Assembly: GCF_028280385.1 (NCBI RefSeq)
Contig: NZ_JANQLX010000017.1
Coordinates: 310,001 to 374,000 of the forward strand
Source: Allomuricauda sp.
GTDB taxonomy: Bacteria > Bacteroidota > Bacteroidia > Flavobacteriales > Flavobacteriaceae
Length of the DNA stretch: 64,000 bases
Reading direction: 5' to 3'
The translations under genes were made by a program, and so were the position numbers. Below, piece by piece: positions 33,068 through 42,332 of this stretch. Every line of letters begins with the position of its first letter. Within the stretch, counting starts at the first letter, position 1. The notes under the pieces are model-generated. The model did not search any database. It was given only the letters and a program-made list of their open reading frames with translations, and was not told where the DNA came from.

Positions 33068-36000
33068 CTAAATTTCTGTTACAACAACGTCATCAATGAT
33101 CACTTCTCCTGCACAGGTACCCGCGCCACCGCAAGTTGCCTGTATCAATAAGGATATACCTTCTTCTATACTGGCATCTGTAGTGAAAGTACCCGTATAG
33201 GTCTGCCATACCCCTGTTGTGGTCACATCAGCAGCATTTCCTAAATCATGGGCAACAGCTGGGTTGGTGGTAAATTCGGAGAATGCCAATACCTGCAGTA
33301 TTGCCCCGTCCACAAAACTTGTGTTGATCTTGTACCTAAATTCTACTTGAACGCCCTGGCTACCAGCAATACTGGTTGCGAAACGCTCTTGCTTGATATT
33401 TGGCACCTGGGCGGGCCCCGAGGTTAGTCTAACAGAGTATGTACCTGTGTTGGCATCGGTATCAATTATAGTGACAGCACCACCTCCGTCATTGAGTTGC
33501 CAGCATGCACCGTCACCTGAATTAGCCTCAAATCCACCGTTGGACAAAAGTTCGCCGGTAGGGGGTGCAGGACATCCTCCACCACCTCCGCCACCGGAAG
33601 TTCTATAGAAATAGATATTGTCCAAATAGATATCATGTGGATCCGTGTTGGCGCTTCCATCACCATTGAACTGGCCGTCAAACTTCATTTGGATCACGCT
33701 GTCCCATGTCATTCCCGTGAAATCGCCAATTGGCAGGTCCACACTGTTCCAGGATCCTGGGGTTACTGGCACCACGACCAATACTTCGCCAGCTCCTGTT
33801 CCACTGTTGATGGGACTGATTTTCACCTGACGGTCCGTTCCGCTTGGTACCCAAATATCCACATGGATGAATTCCATTGCGGAAGCATCTTGCGCATTAC
33901 CGGAGAAATCGGTTCCCTGGTAGTTGAAGGTTGGATAGGCTAAGGTCAAATTCCCATCTCCTGGATCGAAGGAAGGGTTCACCAAACCAAAGCCGGACTG
34001 GCCCCAATTGGGATCATAATCGATTCCTGAGATATTGGTATATGTTCCACCATATATGGAGATCACATCTGCAGCATCCCTAGCGGGAGGAACCGGCGCG
34101 GACGTTGTAGGCGCAGTTCCGCCACCGCTCGGCGCTTTGTAGAAATAGATATTGTCCAAATAGATATCATGGGGGTCTGTGTTGGCACTACCATCGCCAT
34201 TGAACTGGCCATCAAACTTCATTTGAATCACACTATCCCAGGTCATCCCTGTGAAATCACCAATGGGAAGATCAACACTGTTCCATGCCCCAGGGGTCAA
34301 AGGAACCTCGACAAGAACTTCTCCTGCACCGGTACCACTATTGATAGGACTGACTTTCACCTGGCGGTCCGTACCCGATGGCACCCAGATATCTATGTGC
34401 AAAAACTCCATTGCCGAGGCATCTTGAGCATTTCCTGAAAAATCGGTACCCTGATAGTTAAAGGTTGGGTAGGCCAAGGCCAAGTTCCCATCTCCTGGAT
34501 CAAAGGCAGTGTTCACCAATCCAAATCCGGACTGGCCCCAGTTGGGATCATAATCAATTCCTGTTACGTTGGTGTAAGTTCCTCCATATATGGAGATCAC
34601 ATCCGCAGCATCCCTAGCAGGCGGAACCGGTGCAGATGTTGTTGGAGCATTGCCACCACTGCTTGGTTCTTTATAGAAATAGATATTGTCCAAATAGATA
34701 TCATAAGGGTCGGTGTTGGCACTTCCATCGCCATTGAACTGGCCATCAAACTTCATTTGAACGACATCGTCCCATGTCATTCCCGTGAAATCGCCAATGG
34801 GTAGGTCCACGCTGTTCCAAGAGCCCGGCGTCAATGGTACTTCAACCAAAAATTCGGCCACTCCCGTACCTGCACCACCGTTGATGGGGCTGATTTTTAC
34901 TTGACGATCCGTACCACTTGGCACCCAGATATCCACGTGCAAGAATTCCATAGTGGAAGCATCTTGTGCATTACCAGAGAAATCTGTTCCCTGATAATTG
35001 AAGGTTGGGTAGGCCAAGGCCAAATTCCCATCTCCTGGATCAAAGGCAGGATTTACCAAACCGAATCCGGATTGCCCCCAGTTGGGATCATAGTCGATTC
35101 CTGTAACGTTCGTATAGGTCTCACCAAATATTGAGATTACATCCGCGGCATCCCTTGCAGGAGGAACTGGAGCGGAGGTCGTTGGAGCGTTTCCGCCACC
35201 ACTGGCTTCTTTATAGAAGTAAATGTTATCCAAGTAAATGTCGTGTGGGTCCGTATTGGCACTTCCATCACCGTTGAACTGGCCATCAAACTTAAGTTGG
35301 ACCACCTCATCCCAAGTCATTCCAGTGAAATCCCCAATTGGCAGGTCAACACTGTTCCAAGCACCAGGTGTCAATGGTACTTCAACCAGGAATTCGGCGA
35401 CTCCGGTGCCTGTGCCTCCATTGATTGGGCTGACCTTAACTTGTCTATCTGTGCCTGTAGGCACCCAAATGTCTATGTGAAGGAATTCCATTCCCGAGGC
35501 ATCCTGCGGATTTCCGGAGAAATCTGTTCCTTGGTAATTGAACGTTGGATACGCCAAGGCAAAATTGCCATCACCAGGATCGTATTCGGTATTAACAAAG
35601 GCCAAACCTGATTGTCCCCAATCTGGATTGTAGTTAATTCCATCTATGTTCGTATACGTGCCCCCGTAAATGGAGATCACATCAGCTGCATCCCTTGCAG
35701 GTGGAACCGGTGCGGACGTTGTTGGTGCAGTGCCGCCACCTCCGGTCATGGTCTCCACCTGGGTAATATCATCTATGTAGAAAGTACCTGCGGTGGTTCC
35801 AGGACCATCCACGAACATGGTAAATCTTGAGAAGCTATCGCCAGACGTGAAATCGAAGGACAACATTTCCCATCCACTACCACCATGGCTGGCGGTAATT
35901 TCTGTAGCTGCCCCGGTGCCTTCTTCAAGTTTTAGAAGGACATCAATGGCTGCATCCGCCCAGAAATTCATTTGAATGGTCTTATCCGTACTTAGGTCAA

Positions 36001-36526
36001 TAGGAGTTCCCAAATCAAAGAAGAATCCTTCAAATGCGGCTCCGCTGTTGGTTATGGCCCCTACTTTGGAAGCGGTATCATTACTACCACCAGGAGCGGG
36101 GTTGTCCACCACTTCAAATGCGGCCCCATTAAACGTGGAAGCATCGTAGTCCACATTGGCTCCATCAAAAGTAATCGGCAAAGCCACAGCTTCTGGTACC
36201 ACAATTACCAATTCGTCTTCAAAGGTATCCGAACCTCCAGCAGCATTGGATGCTGTAAGGCTTACGGTATAGGTTCCTGTAACATATGTTTTGATGGGGT
36301 CTATTTCGGTAGAGGTTGTTCCATCCCCAAAATCCCATTCGTATTTATCCGCATTTTCCGAGGTATTGATGAAGGAAACCGTTCCTGTTCCTTCCGTGGT
36401 CAATTGGGTAAACCCGGCCAATACTTCTGGAAGGCTCCCTCCTTCGTCATCTTCTTCACATCCCAAATAGGACATGGCCAAAATCATCAAGCATACAATC
36501 TTGGCTCTGTTTAATAATAGTTTCAT
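33068..36526 (-). CDS. Multi-module glycan-binding lipoprotein (PKD plus four tandem modules)
   Basis: An 1152-residue surface lipoprotein; KIVCLMILAMSYLGCEEDDE holds the lipobox Cys near residue 23, followed by acidic residues typical of surface export. Domain order: PKD-like (residues ~35-110, EYDWDFGDG-type block KYEWDFGDGTTSTE), a binding-module-like beta-sandwich (~115-265), four near-identical modules of 180, 180, 178 and ~178 residues (each beginning APTTSAPVPPARDAADVIS and ending DIYLDNIYFYK), then a C-terminal CBM4/9-like domain (LLSNGGFEANSGDGACWQL). No catalytic domain was found. It probably holds beta-glucan at the cell surface with high avidity (a SusE/SGBP-like role). The related lipoprotein at 37423 has one copy of a similar module. 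Confidence 0.82.
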   Translation of the reverse strand: MKLLLNRAKIVCLMILAMSYLGCEEDDEGGSLPEVLAGFTQLTTEGTGTVSFINTSENADKYEWDFGDGTTSTEIDPIKTYVTGTYTVSLTASNAAGGSDTFEDELVIVVPEAVALPITFDGANVDYDASTFNGAAFEVVDNPAPGGSNDTASKVGAITNSGAAFEGFFFDLGTPIDLSTDKTIQMNFWADAAIDVLLKLEEGTGAATEITASHGGSGWEMLSFDFTSGDSFSRFTMFVDGPGTTAGTFYIDDITQVETMTGGGGTAPTTSAPVPPARDAADVISIYGGTYTNIDGINYNPDWGQSGLAFVNTEYDPGDGNFALAYPTFNYQGTDFSGNPQDASGMEFLHIDIWVPTGTDRQVKVSPINGGTGTGVAEFLVEVPLTPGAWNSVDLPIGDFTGMTWDEVVQLKFDGQFNGDGSANTDPHDIYLDNIYFYKEASGGGNAPTTSAPVPPARDAADVISIFGETYTNVTGIDYDPNWGQSGFGLVNPAFDPGDGNLALAYPTFNYQGTDFSGNAQDASTMEFLHVDIWVPSGTDRQVKISPINGGAGTGVAEFLVEVPLTPGSWNSVDLPIGDFTGMTWDDVVQMKFDGQFNGDGSANTDPYDIYLDNIYFYKEPSSGGNAPTTSAPVPPARDAADVISIYGGTYTNVTGIDYDPNWGQSGFGLVNTAFDPGDGNLALAYPTFNYQGTDFSGNAQDASAMEFLHIDIWVPSGTDRQVKVSPINSGTGAGEVLVEVPLTPGAWNSVDLPIGDFTGMTWDSVIQMKFDGQFNGDGSANTDPHDIYLDNIYFYKAPSGGGTAPTTSAPVPPARDAADVISIYGGTYTNISGIDYDPNWGQSGFGLVNPSFDPGDGNLTLAYPTFNYQGTDFSGNAQDASAMEFIHVDIWVPSGTDRQVKISPINSGTGAGEVLVVVPVTPGSWNSVDLPIGDFTGMTWDSVIQMKFDGQFNGDGSANTDPHDIYLDNIYFYRTSGGGGGGGCPAPPTGELLSNGGFEANSGDGACWQLNDGGGAVTIIDTDANTGTYSVRLTSGPAQVPNIKQERFATSIAGSQGVQVEFRYKINTSFVDGAILQVLAFSEFTTNPAVAHDLGNAADVTTTGVWQTYTGTFTTDASIEEGISLLIQATCGGAGTCAGEVIIDDVVVTEI
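33590..35740 (-). repeat. Four in-frame tandem repeats (540, 540, 534, ~534 bp)
   Basis: The marker TGGAGATCAC near the start of each unit (TTGAGATTAC in the unit at 35131) recurs at 34057, 34591, 35131 and 35671, giving spacings of 534, 540 and 540 bp. Long stretches are nearly identical in DNA, with most changes silent. The two units nearest the C terminus lack two codons in the loop after SPIN. Expansion by unequal crossing-over followed by selection on protein sequence is likely. Confidence 0.9.
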
Positions 36527-36553
36527 TTCAGTATATATTAGTTTAGTTAGCTT

Positions 36554-37390
36554 TTATTCCTCGTACACCCTTACATAATCCACCAACATGGTCTGTGGGA
36601 AAACAGTTTCAGCATTGGGGCTTCCCACAAAGGTTCCCCCTACGGCAAGGTTCATCAAGATGTAAAAAGGCTTGTTGAACACCCATGTCCCGGTAACATC
36701 CTCGGGCGTGATCTGATTGTAGAGCACGTCGTCCACATAAAAGTTGATATACTCTGGACCCCACTCTATTCCAAATACGTGGAAACCAGTATCGAATCTG
36801 TCATTCTCCAAAATGTATTCCTTGGAAATTGCCTCCCCGGCCGAATATCCCGGTCCGTGAACACTTCCAATAAGCACTGTTGGATTTTGACCGCGATATT
36901 CCATGATGTCAATTTCCCCAGCTGCTGGCCACGGATTATCATCTATATCCGCTCCCAGCATCCAGAATGCCGGCCAGATTCCTTGACCGTACGGCAAACG
37001 AATCCTCGCTTCAAAGCGGCCGTACTGTTGTTCAAAAAGATCCTTGGTCAGCAGTCTTGCAGAGGTGTACTGCGAGTTTTCAAAAGACTCTTGGCGTGCT
37101 GTTATGAGCAGGAATCCATTGTCCACTTTTACATTTTCCGGGCGACTGGTATAGTACTGTAGCTCTTGATTCCCCCAGCCATTTACACCAGTTCCTATAT
37201 CGTAACCCCAAATTTGTGGATTGGGGGCTCCTTCAGTCTCAAAATTATCCTCCATCACCAAGTTGGTAAATCTCGCAACAGTTTGTGTGTCGTCCGTTGT
37301 ACATCCTGAAAAACAGTACACTAAAAGCAACACCAATATTGATGGAAAACTTGATCTTATAGTTTTTATGTCTTTATACTTTTTATTCAT
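36554..37390 (-). CDS. GH16-family beta-1,3-glucanase (laminarinase) lipoprotein
   Basis: A 278-residue single-domain GH16 enzyme with a lipoprotein signal (LVLLLVYCFSGCTTDD). The catalytic block AAGEIDIMEYRG contains nucleophile Glu159, Asp161 and acid/base Glu164; the extra Met in EIDIME is the beta-bulge form of laminarinases and lichenases. IWPAFWMLGADID and FYILMNLAVGG are further family markers. It should cut beta-1,3-glucan chains at the outside of the outer membrane. It lies between two binding lipoproteins in the operon, which fits first attack on laminarin. The start is ATG with a long hydrophobic segment after residue 15. Confidence 0.94.
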   Translation of the reverse strand: MNKKYKDIKTIRSSFPSILVLLLVYCFSGCTTDDTQTVARFTNLVMEDNFETEGAPNPQIWGYDIGTGVNGWGNQELQYYTSRPENVKVDNGFLLITARQESFENSQYTSARLLTKDLFEQQYGRFEARIRLPYGQGIWPAFWMLGADIDDNPWPAAGEIDIMEYRGQNPTVLIGSVHGPGYSAGEAISKEYILENDRFDTGFHVFGIEWGPEYINFYVDDVLYNQITPEDVTGTWVFNKPFYILMNLAVGGTFVGSPNAETVFPQTMLVDYVRVYEE

Positions 37391-37422
37391 AACCCTATTT
37401 TTTCTATTGATTGAACACCTTA

Positions 37423-38829
37423 TTATTCAGTGAAGAAGTACACATTATCAAATATGAAATTTGGTCCCCCTACGAGTATGATCGCACCCAAATTGTTTTT
37501 TTGGTCGGCGATGTCACCATCGAGCGCAATATTGAACGATGTCCATTGTCCCACGGTCAATCCGGTCAAATCAAACCTGCGATCTCGATCATCTCCTGTA
37601 GGCAATCCTGTATTGACATCCGTCTCCAATGTTTGGTTTGCCCCTATGTCCCTGATCTGTACTCCTACCTCTACACCTGGTGCTTGTACATAAACATCGA
37701 TATGTAGGAAGGTAAGGCCGGAAGCATCCACTGTATTATCGAAAATCATACCGGTGAAGTTGTTATTGGTATACACCAACACATCCCCATTTTCAGTGGA
37801 AGTCACCTTGGTTTCTGTGGTTGAACCACCAAATCCTGGAGAAAAATTACTGTTGGTATCATTGGTGTAGGCGTCACTGAAGATGGATTTCACATTCCCT
37901 GCCGGATGAATGGGGTTCGGCGAAGCCTGTAAGCTTCCGCTCGATGTGACTTCCAAAGAACCTGCAGCCCTTACGTTTCCTAGAAGTGCGCTAATATTGG
38001 AAGTTCCTGCTCCGATAATGGAGATTTCTCCCAATTCGCTCACAACCGCCACTCCAACATCTGAAGATGAAAAATTAAAATAGGAAGGTGCCGCGGTAAC
38101 CGTTTGGTTTACCCCATTATCCAAATTAAAGGTCTGGGTAAGTCCTGTAATAGGAATATTAGATCCTGTAAAGGCTTGTTCCACCAACTCCTGGCCGCCA
38201 AAAATTGCCGGTCTGGGCTGGGCAACCGTGCCCAATTTTTCAAATTTGATCTCATCAAACCATAAAATGTAACCTCCTTCATCACCTTCGAAAGATGCTC
38301 CTTCGGCCAACCAGAACATACCGGTTTCCTCGGTCAGTTTGGAGGCATCTGGAATGGGTATCACATATTTTTCCCATCGGGTGCTCACACCCAAGTTATT
38401 GGCTGTTACCTGAAACTTATTGGCTGTCTCGGCAGAGATGCCAAAACCAATGGCGTTAATGGAGGCCGCTTTGGACGCCTTTGCATAAAACGTCAATGCG
38501 TCAAAACCGGAAAGGTCGCGCTTTACGGTAGTATTAAATGCAGCACCCACAAAACCGTTTCCAAAAGCCGGAACATCAAACCTCATTGCGGCATCGCCAT
38601 CAAAGACATCATTGGTTTCCACCGAAAACGCCTCTGGGTCCGCACCTGCATCCACAAAAGGAAAGTAATCCAATCCTGCTGAAAAGGCATCTATAAAAAC
38701 ATCGCCATCTGCAGGGAACGTAGCAAATTTTACCTCATCCGAAAAATCTCTTTCACAACTGGAAAAAACAACAATACCCAGGCAGAGAAAAAGTATGGAT
38801 GGTAAGCTGATTATATTCTTATTTTTCAT
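37423..38829 (-). CDS. Glycan-binding lipoprotein (SusE-like position)
   Basis: A 468-residue lipoprotein; IISLPSILFLCLGIVVFSSC holds the lipid-accepting Cys. An N-terminal binding-module-like sandwich (residues ~30-205, GFDALTFYAKASKAASINAIG, GGYILWFDEIKFEKLG) is followed by a Big-2-like Ig domain (~215-300, YFNFSSSDVGVAVVSELGEI). A C-terminal module begins SPNPIHPAGNVKSIFSDAYT and ends FIFDNVYFFTE. That last module matches in layout the fourfold module of the protein at 33068. No catalytic residues were recognised. The track start (38853) is a TTG; ATG at 38829 starts the signal peptide. It follows the glycosidase-barrel gene by 13 bp. It probably presents glucan to the outer-membrane machinery. 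Confidence 0.8.
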   Translation of the reverse strand: MKNKNIISLPSILFLCLGIVVFSSCERDFSDEVKFATFPADGDVFIDAFSAGLDYFPFVDAGADPEAFSVETNDVFDGDAAMRFDVPAFGNGFVGAAFNTTVKRDLSGFDALTFYAKASKAASINAIGFGISAETANKFQVTANNLGVSTRWEKYVIPIPDASKLTEETGMFWLAEGASFEGDEGGYILWFDEIKFEKLGTVAQPRPAIFGGQELVEQAFTGSNIPITGLTQTFNLDNGVNQTVTAAPSYFNFSSSDVGVAVVSELGEISIIGAGTSNISALLGNVRAAGSLEVTSSGSLQASPNPIHPAGNVKSIFSDAYTNDTNSNFSPGFGGSTTETKVTSTENGDVLVYTNNNFTGMIFDNTVDASGLTFLHIDVYVQAPGVEVGVQIRDIGANQTLETDVNTGLPTGDDRDRRFDLTGLTVGQWTSFNIALDGDIADQKNNLGAIILVGGPNFIFDNVYFFTE

Positions 38830-38842
38830 TTTTATAGTCTTT

Positions 38843-41800
38843 TTATTTGCCAATGTTGATATGTATATATGTCATGATTTCCCACTCGCTACCATCTCCA
38901 AATCCTACTGGACTTATTATGGGTGAGTCAGCAAATTCAAGTGCTTGGTTGGGAAGGTATCTAGGCGAAAATTCATCCAAAGACCTCCATGTGCCCCTTA
39001 TTCCCACCTGTGTGCTTGGTAGAATAAACCAATCTGGTTTTCCAAGAGTGGTAGATATATCCAGCATTAACTGTACTGGGTATGTTAGGTTAAAGTCACG
39101 ATGGTAATCAAAAGGGCCCCAATCGTTAATTTTTTGGGTATACTGAATTTTCAATTTGTTATAGATCATTCGAATATCCCCGCCAAAACGTTTGATCAAA
39201 CGCTCACTATCACCATTGGCCTGTCCGTTACCATAATAGAAGTTCCCTATGATTCCTATATCGGAATTGATCTTGGACACCATTCTGGAATGTACTTCCC
39301 ATAAATCTTCAGCCGGAACCGAATTTGGGAAAGCAAAGAAGGTCCTATCGGCGTTGAAACCAATATGTGAATCGATGCTTGTTGGAAGGTGACGATATAC
39401 AAATCCAAGATTCATGGCGAATTTGGCATCCTCCGATCTGTCGTTGTCCCACTCGTACATCCAAGTACCGGGCGTTGGGTCAAACGTGAACAAAATCTCA
39501 CCGGCAGTGGTCTCCCTATTGCCACGAACGGAAAAAGGATCATCAAGATTGTTCCTTAAACGTCCAGGTGCATTTACATCGTTGGGCATTGGATCTACCA
39601 AAGGTTTTTGATAGAGAAAGTTGGGCGCGATTTGGAAATTTCCAGCGGCAACTGTAAATCCTGTCAAGAAATTGGCTTGGTTTCCGCTTCCCGTATCTTT
39701 TAATTTCCAACCTGTGAATGTCAAGGTTTGGTCCGCACCTCCATTGGCCACAAGTCCCATTACCGCACCTTGACCATACCAATTGAACTTTCCACCTTCA
39801 TAGGTAAGCTTTACTTTACCACCCCAGTTGTCATCTGAATTTATAACATCTTCATATACAACGTAGTTGCCAGGAGTACCTCTAACATCTTGAAACGTAC
39901 TTCCATTCAAAGGGTTTCCTGCCCAAATACCTCCAAGATGGACCCCAAACTTGCCAAACTCCCTTTCAATGGCCAAGGTGGCCCTTTCGGTTGGCCAAAA
40001 GGGGATAACACCACTTCGTACTTGGTTTACATCCAAGACCCGACGTCCATTTTCATCAAATACGAGTTCAGTTTTAAAATCCCGGTGGTAAATACCGGTA
40101 ACATCAAATTTTCCGAAATGTCTTTTATACTTGAAAAGCATTGTAGGGTTGGCTCCCCACCACAACTGTGGTCCAATGGCAGCCTTTAATCCTTTTAAAA
40201 CGCCTTTGCCATCAACTTCAACCCCAAGGATCTCACCGTTATAGATATCCAGGTTTGGTCCGTAGTTGGCTTCTGGATACAATCCAAAGAAGTCACCTTC
40301 GTAACCCCAATGGTAGTGACCTGTCCTATAAAAACCTCTTAAATCAAATTCTTTTGCCTTCCATTCAAACTCGGCTTGGTACACGGCCAACCTGTTATTG
40401 TCGTTAAGCACAACATCACCTTCTGGCGAACTTACGGTAATAGGCCTTGCCCGATTCTCATAAAAAATTTCGTTGATTGGATTCTGGGCAACATTTCCAA
40501 GAATGTTGAAATTCACCTCTGCCCTCATATTGGGAGCGGGGTTACCTTCAATGCCAACAAAATAGGATTGCATATGGTCAAACCCTAATTGGTTTGGAAA
40601 GGTGTTTGGATCATCGGGATCCGCATTGTCAGGTGTGGTAATTAGGCTACCACCCGTACTGAAGGTGGAGAACTTTGCCTGAAGATTGCTTATGCGAAGC
40701 AAATTACTTTGTTCGCCTCTTAACGCAGCTTTATCGCCACGTGCTTTGAGCACGGCCTCCATTAACTCGATATTATCGAAATAGTTTTCTACAAAGGCTA
40801 GGTCCATGCCTTCCGCATATGGGTTTAGCTGATGCGCTTCTTTCAGGGCATAATAGGCGGCCCTTGGGTAAAGCTCGTAAAGCCCACGAGGGTTTGTTGC
40901 ACCCTTGGCGCATATCCCGAACCACTCTTCATTCATATTGTTTGCTCCCGGAGAGGCCAAATCCCTGGCGTATCCACCATTGGACCAAGAGGCATTGTTG
41001 TCATGGACATCAGCATTTTTTCTATCATCAAAACCAAACTTCCACCATCCATCACTGAATTGGAAGGTAAACCCACCTATGGAATTTCCGACCTTCCCCA
41101 ATCCTGCTGCATTTTCATAGATCTCTTTCCAGTTCCCTACCATGTAATAGGCCTGGGAATATTGATCTTCCTTATTTTCCACGGCGTTAAATGCATCTGC
41201 CCCAAATTCCGTGAACATTACGGGCATTTTAAGTTTGTCCTGTACCACTTGGAACATGTCGCCAAAAGACACACCTCTATAGGTGTTGGTTCCGTAGATA
41301 TCCACATCTTTACATTCTTCAGCAACAATATCAATGAACAGCACATCACCGTTACAAATGGCCACCGGGTGGGAGGCATCCATCTCTTTCATCATTTTGG
41401 CGGCTTCGTTCATTAAACGGTACATGGGTCTACCACGACTCTCGCCAATAAACTGTATCCTACCTTCATCATCTGGAAAATCCTCTGTTTCCGCACCTGC
41501 CCAAAAAAGACCGTAATTGTTCTCATTACCCAACAAATAGAGTAACAGTCCTGGTGTATCCTTGTACCCATTGACCAATTCCTTCATTTCCTGCATGAGG
41601 AAATCAACGGTTGTTGGATCATCGTAAATGGTCACAGGGGTCCAAACACCCTCCAAGGTTAGTCCGTAACGGCCAAACGAATGGTTGAGCATGGTATAAA
41701 TGCCATAGTTCTCGTAGATGTACTGAATCCATTTTGCCGGGACCCCAGTATACTGACGAATCACATTTACGCCCATGTTCTTGAGCAACGCCATTTCATG

Positions 41801-42028
41801 GTCAAGTCCTGCCTTAATGACATCATCGGACTTTTTCCAGAAATTTGCGTTCACGGTGTTGGTTCCAATTGGAATATAATCCCAATTCATACCGTTGATC
41901 ATAAAATCCTCACCGTTGACAACTAATTTCATTCCTTCCTCATTGTGCACCACAGAAACCTGATCGGCTTGGGAATAAAGACCCGAAGCAAACAACAAGA
42001 GCAGTAATCTCATTAAATTGTTTTTCAT
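38843..42028 (-). CDS. TIM-barrel glycosidase (GH2/GH5-like) fused to an outer-membrane beta-barrel
   Basis: A 1061-residue protein with a signal peptide (NLMRLLLLLFASGLYSQ). The N-terminal ~430 residues form a clan GH-A barrel: EGMKLVVNGEDFMINGMNWD, MALLKNMGVNVIRQY, acid/base candidate Glu169 in YLLGNENNYG and nucleophile candidate Glu274 in VMFTEFGADAF. From ~residue 460 to the end the sequence is a chain of alternating amphipathic strands rich in Trp/Tyr/Phe and Gly/Asp turns (FDLRGFYRTGHYHWGYEGDF, KINSDIGIIGNFYYGNGQ) ending MTYIHINIGK, as in porins. ATG 42028 is chosen over the track's upstream start because the signal peptide begins there. It is the first gene of the beta-glucan operon. 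Enzyme family and barrel pore function are inference. Confidence 0.75.
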   Translation of the reverse strand: MKNNLMRLLLLLFASGLYSQADQVSVVHNEEGMKLVVNGEDFMINGMNWDYIPIGTNTVNANFWKKSDDVIKAGLDHEMALLKNMGVNVIRQYTGVPAKWIQYIYENYGIYTMLNHSFGRYGLTLEGVWTPVTIYDDPTTVDFLMQEMKELVNGYKDTPGLLLYLLGNENNYGLFWAGAETEDFPDDEGRIQFIGESRGRPMYRLMNEAAKMMKEMDASHPVAICNGDVLFIDIVAEECKDVDIYGTNTYRGVSFGDMFQVVQDKLKMPVMFTEFGADAFNAVENKEDQYSQAYYMVGNWKEIYENAAGLGKVGNSIGGFTFQFSDGWWKFGFDDRKNADVHDNNASWSNGGYARDLASPGANNMNEEWFGICAKGATNPRGLYELYPRAAYYALKEAHQLNPYAEGMDLAFVENYFDNIELMEAVLKARGDKAALRGEQSNLLRISNLQAKFSTFSTGGSLITTPDNADPDDPNTFPNQLGFDHMQSYFVGIEGNPAPNMRAEVNFNILGNVAQNPINEIFYENRARPITVSSPEGDVVLNDNNRLAVYQAEFEWKAKEFDLRGFYRTGHYHWGYEGDFFGLYPEANYGPNLDIYNGEILGVEVDGKGVLKGLKAAIGPQLWWGANPTMLFKYKRHFGKFDVTGIYHRDFKTELVFDENGRRVLDVNQVRSGVIPFWPTERATLAIEREFGKFGVHLGGIWAGNPLNGSTFQDVRGTPGNYVVYEDVINSDDNWGGKVKLTYEGGKFNWYGQGAVMGLVANGGADQTLTFTGWKLKDTGSGNQANFLTGFTVAAGNFQIAPNFLYQKPLVDPMPNDVNAPGRLRNNLDDPFSVRGNRETTAGEILFTFDPTPGTWMYEWDNDRSEDAKFAMNLGFVYRHLPTSIDSHIGFNADRTFFAFPNSVPAEDLWEVHSRMVSKINSDIGIIGNFYYGNGQANGDSERLIKRFGGDIRMIYNKLKIQYTQKINDWGPFDYHRDFNLTYPVQLMLDISTTLGKPDWFILPSTQVGIRGTWRSLDEFSPRYLPNQALEFADSPIISPVGFGDGSEWEIMTYIHINIGK

Positions 42029-42332
42029 AGTAATGTTTAGTTTTAGTTTGAAGTCAGCGCAGAAAGGAAGTGAAGTCCAATTAAGATTGAGCCGAAGCTT
42101 TGCCATCCTTTCATTTTTGCGGACGGTTAAACTTATCTTAAAAAAATAGCAAGTCCTTAAAATTGACCTCAACAAAAAATATACATCTCAAAAAAAGAGG
42201 CATTTTTTTGTGAAATTGGCAAAACGGTAGTTTTTACAGGGGTTCAGAGCGAATTTGGAAAACGGTAAAAATGAGGGAAATTTAGGCTTGTATAGGTAAT
42301 GTTGAGGCGTTTGGCCAAGGATGTAAAGCGTT
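42029..42332. other. Intergenic region between LuxR-type regulator and glycosidase-barrel gene
   Basis: A 304-bp AT-rich gap that should carry the promoter of the long minus-strand operon. It includes the discarded N-terminal extension of the track ORF. A near-palindrome TGTAAAGCGTTTTACA (42322-42337) overlaps the regulator stop codon. I saw no clear TAnnTTTG box and no strong terminator. Confidence 0.5.

Noticed and set aside
33590-35740. Possible CRISPR or transposon-type repeat array
   Set aside because: The periodic units are 534-540 bp, in frame, and encode one protein module each; no short repeats with unique spacers.
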